Part shown: piece by piece, positions 57,973-64,000 of the stretch
Layout: the number at the start of each line of letters is the position of its first letter
Position numbering within the stretch: position 1 is the stretch's first letter
DNA from: Nocardioides anomalus
GTDB taxonomy: Bacteria > Actinomycetota > Actinomycetes > Propionibacteriales > Nocardioidaceae
Direction of reading: 5' to 3'
NCBI RefSeq assembly: GCF_011046535.1
Contig: NZ_CP049257.1
Location: forward strand, 1,984,001-2,048,000
DNA: 64,000 nucleotides
Notes under the pieces: model-generated
What the model was told of the DNA's origin: nothing
Seen by the model: the letters and a program-made list of their open reading frames with translations, nothing else
Database searches by the model: none
Program-made: the position numbers and the translations under genes

Positions 57973-58729
57973 CCAGGCGCCGTGCGGTGTCGCGGACCAG
58001 CGAGCCGAGCGCGGCGAAGCGCTCCGGCTCGCCTCGGGTGGCCGGGCCCCAGCAGCTGAGCACGCCGAGCAGCCGCTGGTCCTCGCCCAGCAGCGGCGCG
58101 GCCACGCCCCAGGTGGCCTCGGAGAACTCGCCCCGGCACAGCGCGTAGCCCTGCCGGCGGACCACGGCCAGCTCCTCCTCGAGCGCGGGGAGCGCGGTGA
58201 TGGTGGTGTCGGTGAACCGCTCGAGCGGCTCGGCCAGCAGGGCCGCGGCGGGCCGGCCGGCGTACGCCAGGAACACCTTGCCGGTCGAGGTCGCGTGCAT
58301 CGGCTCGGCGCTGGTGCCGAGCCAGCTCTCCTCGTCCGAGCCAGGGGAGTCGACCTGGTCGACGTAGCGCAGGTCGCGCGCCTCGCACAGCGCGAGCGCG
58401 GTGGTCTCGCGGGTCTGCAGGCTGAGCGTCTGGAGCACGTCGTGGGCCCGCGACGTCCAGGTCTGGGCCGGGGCCGAGCGGGCCAGCTCGACCACCGTGG
58501 TGCCGATGGCGTACTGCCGGGTGTGCGGGTCCAGGTGGACCATGCCCTGGCCCTCGAGGGTGCGCAGGATCCGCCAGGCCGTGACCCGGTTGAGCCCGGT
58601 CACGGCCGCCAGCTCGCGCACCCGGGCGTCGGGGCCGGTGGCCCGGGCCACGGCTCGCAGCAGCGCCGTGGCCCGCTCGACCGACTGGACCCGGGCCTTG
58701 TCGTCGTCCGCGCGGGTCTCAGGAGGCAT
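57962..58729 (-). CDS. IclR-family transcriptional regulator
   Basis: A 255-residue IclR regulator. The winged HTH lies at about 15-75 (SVERATALLRAVARA; LAAVTGLNRVTAWRILRTLE), and the effector domain from about 85 to the end (LRYVDQVDSPGSDEESWLG; MHATSTGKVFLAY; GYALCRGEFSEATWGVAAPL). It sits between the polysaccharide cluster and ctaA, overlapping the 3' end of ctaA by 11 nt. The target is unknown. IclR proteins usually sense small carboxylates or aromatic intermediates. Confidence 0.87.
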   Translation of the reverse strand: MPPETRADDDKARVQSVERATALLRAVARATGPDARVRELAAVTGLNRVTAWRILRTLEGQGMVHLDPHTRQYAIGTTVVELARSAPAQTWTSRAHDVLQTLSLQTRETTALALCEARDLRYVDQVDSPGSDEESWLGTSAEPMHATSTGKVFLAYAGRPAAALLAEPLERFTDTTITALPALEEELAVVRRQGYALCRGEFSEATWGVAAPLLGEDQRLLGVLSCWGPATRGEPERFAALGSLVRDTARRLVTA

Positions 58730-59600
58730 GGGCGGCGTCGAGGACGGGCCGGCGCACCCGCAGCAGCACCCAGGTCACGCAGGCGGAGACCAGGGCGGCG
58801 CCGAGCATGTGGAAGCCGACGAGCACCTCGGGGAGGTCGGTGAAGTACTGCACGAAGCCGATGGTGCCCTGCGCGAGCTCCACCACGAGCAGCACCAGGA
58901 CCGCCTGGCGCGCCGCGTGGGGTGCGCCGACCGCCATCAGCAGGAACAACAGCCCGAGCGTGAGCCCGACGAAGAGGAAGACCAGGTCGGCGTGCAGCTG
59001 GCTCACCTGGAGCGGGTCCAGCCCGTTCCGCTCGGTCTCGGCGTCGCCCGCGTGCGGACCGGAGCCGGTGACCACCGTGCCGACGTACAGCACGGCCCAG
59101 GCCGCCGCGAACGTCGCCCAGGCCAGGCCCACGGTCGGTCCGCGGCGCGCGGGCGGCAGCGGCCCGCGGACCGCGAGCAGCAGCCGGACCGTGACGCCGA
59201 TGATCGCCATCGACAGCAGCAGGTGCAGCGAGACGATCCACGGGTTGAGGTCGGTGAGCACCGTGATGCCACCGATGACGGCCTGGAACGGGATGCCGAG
59301 GAAGGCGATGGCCGACATCAGCCGCAGGTCGCGCCGGCCGGTGCGCCAGCACACGACCAGCGTCGCGATGGCCACCGCGGTGAGCACGAAGGTGAGCGTG
59401 CGGTTGCCGAACTCGACGGCCTGGTGGAACTGCAGCGCGCCGTGCGGGCGGAACGACTCGTCGGTGCACCGGGGCCAGGTCGGGCAGCCCAGCCCGGAGC
59501 CGGTCAGCCGCACCGCGCCGCCGGTCACCACGATGAGCACGTTCGCCACCACGCTGGCCCAGGCCAGCGGCCGGACGAGCCGGTCGGTCCTCACTCCCAC
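58719..59600 (-). CDS. ctaA: Heme A synthase
   Basis: A 293-residue membrane enzyme with eight helices that oxidises heme O to heme A. VTGGAVRLTGSGLGCPTWPRC near 25-45 gives the conserved external Cys pair, LQFHQAVEFGNRTLTFVLT near 57 holds a heme-ligand His, NPWIVSLHLLLSMAIIGV near 118 the second, LQVSQLHADLVFLFVG near 200 the third, and VGFHMLGAALVSACVTW near 263 the fourth. ATG or GTG at 59600. It follows the ABC permease with a short overlap and is separated from ctaB by the polysaccharide cluster. Confidence 0.93.
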   Translation of the reverse strand: MGVRTDRLVRPLAWASVVANVLIVVTGGAVRLTGSGLGCPTWPRCTDESFRPHGALQFHQAVEFGNRTLTFVLTAVAIATLVVCWRTGRRDLRLMSAIAFLGIPFQAVIGGITVLTDLNPWIVSLHLLLSMAIIGVTVRLLLAVRGPLPPARRGPTVGLAWATFAAAWAVLYVGTVVTGSGPHAGDAETERNGLDPLQVSQLHADLVFLFVGLTLGLLFLLMAVGAPHAARQAVLVLLVVELAQGTIGFVQYFTDLPEVLVGFHMLGAALVSACVTWVLLRVRRPVLDAAHAS

Positions 59601-60364
59601 GAGAACGTCCTCGCGGTGGCCAGGGTGCCGAGGACGCCCCAGCCGAGGAGCACGGCCAGGTCGCGCCAGGCCACGGTGCCGTCGAGGAAGGCGTCGCGGA
59701 CGGCCTCGCCGAGGGCGCCCGACGGCAGCCAGGCGGCGACGTCGCCGAACCCGCCGTACGCCGACGCCGGGAGCACCACGGCGCCGCCGGCCAGGAGCAG
59801 GAGGTAGACCAGGTTGGCGGCGGCCAGGGTGGCCTCGGCGCGCAGGGCGCCGGCCATGAGCAGGCCGAGCGAGGCGAAGGCGAAGGTGCCGAGCAGCACT
59901 GCCAGCACGAAGCCGGCCAGCGCCGCGCCGGAGACGACCGGGTCCCAGCCCAGCAGCTGCCCGACCACCGTCAGCACGACCAGCTGGACGACCTCGACGA
60001 GCAGGAGCGCGGCGACCTTGCCGGCCAGCAGCCCGGAGCGGGGGAGCGGGGAGGCGCCGAGGCGCTTGAGGATCCCGTAGCGGCGCTCGAAGCCGGTGGC
60101 GATGGCCAGCGAGGTGAACGACGTGGACAGGACCGCCAGGGCCAACACGCCCGGCGTGGTGACGTCGACGACCGGGTGGTCGTAGTCCAGCCCGAGCCGG
60201 TCGGCGCCCCGGACCACGCCGATCAGGACCAGGACCGGGATGACCACGGCGATGAGCAGCTGCTCGCCGTTGCGCAGCAGCAACTTGGCCTCCATGCGGG
60301 CCTGGGCCAGCACCATCCGCGGGAGCGGTGCCGCCCCCGGCTGGGGGGTGAAGGTGCCGGTCAC
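59591..60364 (-). CDS. ABC-2 type transporter permease
   Basis: A 257-residue ABC-2 permease with six hydrophobic segments and the typical ATGFERRYGILKRLGASPLPR stretch near 90-110, found in drug and polysaccharide export permeases beside the ATPase contact. GTG 60364 overlaps the ATPase stop (GTGA), which fixes the start and shows coupling. Together with the ATP-binding protein at 60361-61293 it forms a complete exporter. This ABC pair is commonly next to ctaA in actinobacteria, so a link with heme or redox homeostasis is possible but not shown. Confidence 0.88.
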   Translation of the reverse strand: MTGTFTPQPGAAPLPRMVLAQARMEAKLLLRNGEQLLIAVVIPVLVLIGVVRGADRLGLDYDHPVVDVTTPGVLALAVLSTSFTSLAIATGFERRYGILKRLGASPLPRSGLLAGKVAALLLVEVVQLVVLTVVGQLLGWDPVVSGAALAGFVLAVLLGTFAFASLGLLMAGALRAEATLAAANLVYLLLLAGGAVVLPASAYGGFGDVAAWLPSGALGEAVRDAFLDGTVAWRDLAVLLGWGVLGTLATARTFSWE

Positions 60365-61293
60365 GGCTCGAGCCCTCTCCCCGTCAGCTCCAGGAACACG
60401 TCCTCGAGGGTGCGGGTGCCCAGGGCCAGCGACTCGGGCAGCACGCCGTTCTCCTCGCACCAGCGCGAGACCTTGGCCAGGGTCGAGGCGTCGGCCGGGC
60501 CGGTGACGATGAGGCTCAGCTCGTCGAGCTGGGTGACCTCGATGTCCGCCCCGAGGGCGGCCTTGAGCGAGTCGGGGGCGCCGGGCGGGAACGGCTTGGT
60601 CACCACCAGGCGGATCGTGGAGTGCCGCCCGCCGCGGGTGAGCTCGATCGGCGTCCCGCTGGCGATGAGCCGGCCGCGGTCGATGATGTGGATCCGGTCG
60701 GCGAGCTTCTCGGCCTCGTCCATGTAGTGCGTGGTCAGCACCACGGTCACGCCGTCGGCGCGCAGCTCGTCGAACAGCTCCCAGACCGTGCGGCGCACCG
60801 CCGGGTCCAGCCCCGCGGTGGGCTCGTCGACGAAGACGACCTCGGGACGACCGATGAGGGCCATGGCCAGCCCAAGCCGCTGCCTCTGTCCGCCGGAGAG
60901 GCGGCGGTACGGCGTGCGGCCGCACTCCTCCAGGCCGAGCCGCTCCTCCAGCACCACCGGGTCGAGCGGGTGGGCGTGCAGCGCGGCCACGTGGCGCAGC
61001 ATCTCGGGCGCGCGGGCGCCGCTCCACGCCCCGCCGTCCTGCAGCATCACGCCGATGCGGGGGAGCAGCTCGCGGGCCTGGCGGCGCGGGTCCAGGCCGA
61101 GGACCCGGACGGTGCCGTCCTGGGGCGCACGGAAGCCCTCGCACGTCTCCAGGGTCGTGGTCTTGCCGGCGCCGTTCGGGCCGAGCACCGCGGTGATGGT
61201 GCCCCGCTCGACGCTCAGCGAGAGGTCGTCGACCGCGGTGGTCGCGCCGTACCGCATGACCAGCCCGGCCACGGCGACAGCGGGCTCGGACAC
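60361..61293 (-). CDS. ABC transporter ATP-binding protein
   Basis: A 310-residue ATPase: Walker A GPNGAGKTTTLE near 38-49, signature LSGGQRQRLGLAM near 134, Walker B VVFVDEPTAGLDP near 152, and the H-loop LTTHYMDEAEKLAD near 186. The C-terminal extension (about 235-310) is the usual domain of ABC-2 exporters of the DrrA type. GTG 61293. It powers the permease encoded directly downstream. The exported substrate is unknown. Confidence 0.93.
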   Translation of the reverse strand: MSEPAVAVAGLVMRYGATTAVDDLSLSVERGTITAVLGPNGAGKTTTLETCEGFRAPQDGTVRVLGLDPRRQARELLPRIGVMLQDGGAWSGARAPEMLRHVAALHAHPLDPVVLEERLGLEECGRTPYRRLSGGQRQRLGLAMALIGRPEVVFVDEPTAGLDPAVRRTVWELFDELRADGVTVVLTTHYMDEAEKLADRIHIIDRGRLIASGTPIELTRGGRHSTIRLVVTKPFPPGAPDSLKAALGADIEVTQLDELSLIVTGPADASTLAKVSRWCEENGVLPESLALGTRTLEDVFLELTGRGLEP

Positions 61294-61374
61294 GAGGTCG
61301 AACCTAACCGGCCGGGCCCCACCAGCCGGCCGCGGCCCTCGCCGGGTGCGGCCTGGACCACACCGCGGGCGGAC

Positions 61375-62199
61375 TCAGCCGACGGCGGCCCGGACGGCAC
61401 CCACGAGGGCGTCGGCGGGCTGGCCGGTGTCGCCGAAGACGAACTCGTCGCAGACGCCGGCCCATGGGGCGACGGTGGCCGCGCCGTCGGCGAGGTCCTC
61501 GACGAAGAAGCCGGACGCGCGCCGGACCGCGGACCGGTCGCGGCCGGCCCCGGACAGCCGCTCGTCCAGCAGCCGGCTCTTCGCGGCGAACGACTCCGGC
61601 GTGCCCCAGGTGTGCCAGACGTCGGCGTACCGCGCCACCATCGGCAGCGTGCGCCGCTCACCCCCGCCGGCGACGAGCACCGGCAGCCGGTCCTGGACCG
61701 GGCGCGGCTGGTTGGGCGCGTCCTCGAGCCGGAAGAAGCGGCCCTCGAAGGTCGTGCGCTCCTCGCGCAGCAGCGAGGCCACCACGTGGACCGACTCCTC
61801 GAAGCGGTCGGCGCGGTCGCGGGTCGAGAGCCGGTCGATGCCGTAGGCGAGGTGCTCGTTGACCTGCCAGCCCGCGCCCAGCCCGGCGATGGCCCGGCCA
61901 CCGCTGACGTGGTCGAGCGCGGCGACCTGGTTGGCCACCACGGCCGGGTGGCGGTAGGTGCCACCCAGCACGAGCGGGCCTAGCCGCACCGACGTCGTCT
62001 GCTGGGACAGCGCCGCCAGCAGCGTCCAGCACTCCAGCCGCGGCCCGTCCACGATCGAGCCGTCGGCGGTGTTGGGCATGAAGTGGTCGGGCACGTAGAC
62101 GGCGTACGCCCCGGCCTCGTCGAGGGCCTGCGCGATCCGCAGCACCTCGTCCCACGGGCGGCCGCTGCTGACCATGACGCTGACGTCCAGGGCGGCCAT
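61375..62199 (-). CDS. LLM class (F420-type) oxidoreductase
   Basis: A 274-residue luciferase-like protein: VYVPDHFMPN near 34-43, LEAGG-free but typical LGPLVLGGTYRHPAVVANQ near 72, ALDHVSGGRAIAGLGAGWQ near 92, and RLPVLVAGGGERRTLPMVARYAD near 170. The pattern resembles F420-dependent alcohol or glucose-6-phosphate dehydrogenase relatives. ATG 62199 overlaps the stop of the molybdenum hydroxylase gene by one base, so the two are translationally coupled. The substrate is unknown. Confidence 0.85.
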   Translation of the reverse strand: MAALDVSVMVSSGRPWDEVLRIAQALDEAGAYAVYVPDHFMPNTADGSIVDGPRLECWTLLAALSQQTTSVRLGPLVLGGTYRHPAVVANQVAALDHVSGGRAIAGLGAGWQVNEHLAYGIDRLSTRDRADRFEESVHVVASLLREERTTFEGRFFRLEDAPNQPRPVQDRLPVLVAGGGERRTLPMVARYADVWHTWGTPESFAAKSRLLDERLSGAGRDRSAVRRASGFFVEDLADGAATVAPWAGVCDEFVFGDTGQPADALVGAVRAAVG

Positions 62200-64000
62200 C
62201 AGACCTCCACCCCGCCGTCGGCGTCGCCGCCCTGCACCTCGAGGGTGTCGAAGACCGACGGCGGCTCGCGCCAGGGGTCGGGCAGGCGGCCGGCCCGGGC
62301 CTGCTGGACGGCCGTCCACACCCGCTCGGGCGTGCAGGGGATGTCGACGTGGCGCACCCCGAGGTGGCTCAGCGCGTCGACGACCGCGCTCTGCACCGCC
62401 GGCGTGGAGCCGAGGCTGCCGGACTCGCCGATGCCCTTGGCCCCGAGCTCGTTGAGCGGCGTCGGGGTCTCGGTGTTGAGGGCCTCGAAGCTGATCGTGT
62501 CGGCGGTCGTCGGCATCTGGTAGTCCGCGAACGTCGAGGTCACCGGCTGCCCGTCCTCGCTGTAGAGGAACTGCTCCCACAGTGCCTGGGAGATGCCCTG
62601 GGCGATGCCGCCGTGCTGCTGGCCGGCCACGATGGTCGGGTTGAGGATCCGCCCGCAGTCGTCCACGGCGACGTGGCGCAGCGGCGTGACGAAGCCGGTC
62701 TCGGTGTCCACCTCGACCACGGAGACGTGCGCGCCGAACGGGAACGTCGCGCCGTCCTGCGGCACGTCGAGGTCCGCGCGCAGGGCCCCCTCGCGGCGGG
62801 TGGCCTCCGCGGCCAGCTCGGCCCAGGAGACCCGCTGACCGGGCACCCCGCGGACCTGGAGCCCGTCGTCGGTCACCTCGACGTCCTCGGGCGCGGCCTC
62901 GAGCAGCGACGCGGCCAGCTCCACGGCCTGGTCGTGCACCGCGCGGGCGGCCGCGGAGACCGCGCTGCCGCCGAGCTGCAACGACCGGGAGCCGCCGGTG
63001 CCGCCGCCGGAGCGGACCAGGGCGGTGTCGGACTGGACGTAGCGGATCTTCTCCATCGCGATGCCGAGCCGGTCGGAGACGATCATCGCGAACGACGTCG
63101 CGTGGCCCTGGCCGTGGGCGGAGGTCCCGGACATCACGGTCGCGCCGCCGTCCTCCTCGATCACGACAGAGCCGAGCTCCTTGCCGCCGAACCCGGTGAT
63201 CTCGACGTAGGTCGCCACGCCGATCCCCAGCTGCTTGACGTCGCCGGCCTCGCGGCGCCGGCGCTGCTCCGCACGGAGCTCGTCGACGCCGGCGACGGCG
63301 AGCGCCTCGTCCAGGGCGAGCTGGTAGTCGCCCACGTCGTAGGTCAGCCCGGTGCGCGTGGCGTAGGGGAAGGCGTCCTTCGGGATCAGGTTGCGCCGGC
63401 GCAGCTCCTCCGGCGCGAGGCCGAGCTCGGCCGCGGCGAGGTCGAGCACCCGCTCCAGCAGCGCGGCGGCCTCGGGCCGCCCGGCACCGCGGAAGGCGCC
63501 GTTGGGCGCGGTGTTGGTCATCACCGCGACCGCGGCGTAGTCGATCTTCGGGATCTCGTAGGGACCCTGGGCCATGATGTGGCCCGGCCCGACGACCAGG
63601 GAGCCGCCGAACCCGGCGTACGCCCCGCAGTCGCCGACGTTGCGGCAGCGCAGTCCGGTGATGGTGCCGTCGCGCCTCAGCCCCAGCTCGGCGAACTGCA
63701 CCGCCCCGCGCCCGGTCATCGACAGCATCGCCTCGCTGCGGGTCTCGGTCCAGGCGACCGGGCGGCCCAGGAGCTGCGCGGCCCTGACCACCGCCCCGTG
63801 CGGGAACGAGATGCCGGCCTTGCCGCCGAAGGCACCGCCGACGTGCGGGGCCACGACGCGCAGCTCGTCGTGCCCGAGCCCGGTGTAGGTCGCCAGGAGG
63901 TTCCGGGCCATGTGCGGGTGCTGGGTGGCGATGTGCGCCGTCAGCCGCACGCCGGGCCGCTCCGGGTCGGGGCGCGGGTCGACCAGGATCGCGTTGCCCT
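62199..64000 (-). CDS. Form II CoxL/xanthine dehydrogenase-family molybdenum-binding subunit, 5'-truncated
   Basis: At least 600 residues are visible; the gene runs off the right edge. It carries VAPHVGGAFGGKAGISFP (molybdopterin-cytosine-dinucleotide contact), GAFRGAGRPEA (about 17 residues before AALLERVLDL), GGTGGSRSLQLGG and ELGAKGIGESGSLGSTP with the catalytic Glu region near the C-terminus. The AFRGAGR motif is the form II type and lacks the Cys-containing AYxCSFR loop of true carbon monoxide dehydrogenase, so another hydroxylated aromatic, aldehyde or heterocyclic substrate is likely. It is coupled to a luciferase-like oxidoreductase gene. Confidence 0.88.
   Translation of the reverse strand, partial: GNAILVDPRPDPERPGVRLTAHIATQHPHMARNLLATYTGLGHDELRVVAPHVGGAFGGKAGISFPHGAVVRAAQLLGRPVAWTETRSEAMLSMTGRGAVQFAELGLRRDGTITGLRCRNVGDCGAYAGFGGSLVVGPGHIMAQGPYEIPKIDYAAVAVMTNTAPNGAFRGAGRPEAAALLERVLDLAAAELGLAPEELRRRNLIPKDAFPYATRTGLTYDVGDYQLALDEALAVAGVDELRAEQRRRREAGDVKQLGIGVATYVEITGFGGKELGSVVIEEDGGATVMSGTSAHGQGHATSFAMIVSDRLGIAMEKIRYVQSDTALVRSGGGTGGSRSLQLGGSAVSAAARAVHDQAVELAASLLEAAPEDVEVTDDGLQVRGVPGQRVSWAELAAEATRREGALRADLDVPQDGATFPFGAHVSVVEVDTETGFVTPLRHVAVDDCGRILNPTIVAGQQHGGIAQGISQALWEQFLYSEDGQPVTSTFADYQMPTTADTISFEALNTETPTPLNELGAKGIGESGSLGSTPAVQSAVVDALSHLGVRHVDIPCTPERVWTAVQQARAGRLPDPWREPPSVFDTLEVQGGDADGGVEV

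Noticed and set aside
62199..64000. Aerobic carbon monoxide dehydrogenase large subunit
   Set aside because: The form I AYxCSFR loop with catalytic Cys is absent; AFRGAGR is form II.

Overview
The window is GC-rich DNA from a high-GC actinobacterium. GTG starts are frequent, and genes are packed with GTGA/ATGA/TGATG overlaps. Actinobacterial markers include RbpA, WhiA, OpcA, a mycothiol-dependent maleylpyruvate isomerase-type protein, KshAB and a KstR-type operator. The gene order (uvrA, uvrC-rapZ-yvcK-whiA-gap-pgk-tpiA-secG-rbpA, then pgl-opcA-zwf-pgi-tal-tkt, then ctaB) fits Nocardioides or a close relative; the genus is an inference from order and composition. No rRNA, tRNA, CRISPR array, insertion sequence or prophage was seen.

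1-8 kb is accessory metabolism: the tail of an acyl-CoA synthetase, a nitronate monooxygenase-like flavoprotein, a haloacetate dehalogenase-like hydrolase, a phospholipase D/luciferase-like/methyltransferase operon, a PhoX-type Tat-exported phosphatase and a SAM methyltransferase. 8-15.4 kb is a steroid catabolism locus. Two acyl-CoA dehydrogenases and an acyl-CoA synthetase resembling FadE26-FadE27-FadD17 diverge from 3-ketosteroid 9-alpha-hydroxylase genes kshA and kshB, with a perfect KstR-type operator in the 46-bp divergent promoter. 15.4-21.1 kb holds a secreted protein, a lipid-linked-sugar type glycosyltransferase with a PAP2 phosphatase, an alpha/beta hydrolase, a metallo-beta-lactamase and a mycothiol enzyme.

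21-36.3 kb is core genome: LexA-box-controlled uvrA, a Rieske lipoprotein, an SMP-30 lactonase, a TPR protein, uvrC, rapZ, yvcK, whiA, the glycolytic gap-pgk-tpiA operon, secG and rbpA. After a broken-looking globin gene and a divergent SDR/LysR pair, 38.7-47.5 kb is a seven-gene minus-strand operon: transketolase, transaldolase, glucose-6-phosphate isomerase, G6PDH, OpcA, 6-phosphogluconolactonase and a peptidase E-like protein. Together these supply both branches of the pentose phosphate pathway.

47.6-60.4 kb carries heme O synthase (ctaB) and heme A synthase (ctaA), separated by a plus-strand surface-polysaccharide cluster of about 9 kb plus an IclR regulator. The cluster has two GT2 and two GT4 glycosyltransferases, a large multi-spanning membrane protein, a small Cys/His protein, and an unusual polysaccharide flippase fused to an extracytoplasmic glycoside hydrolase-like domain. 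In that domain the predicted catalytic nucleophile is Gln rather than Glu. This fusion is the most novel object in the window. The end holds an ABC exporter, an F420-type luciferase-like oxidoreductase and a truncated form II CoxL-type molybdenum hydroxylase.

Three genes (the AraC-DinB regulator, the PAP2 phosphatase and uvrC) each read correctly only if one base is removed from a G/C run. The shared pattern points to sequencing indels more than to biology.
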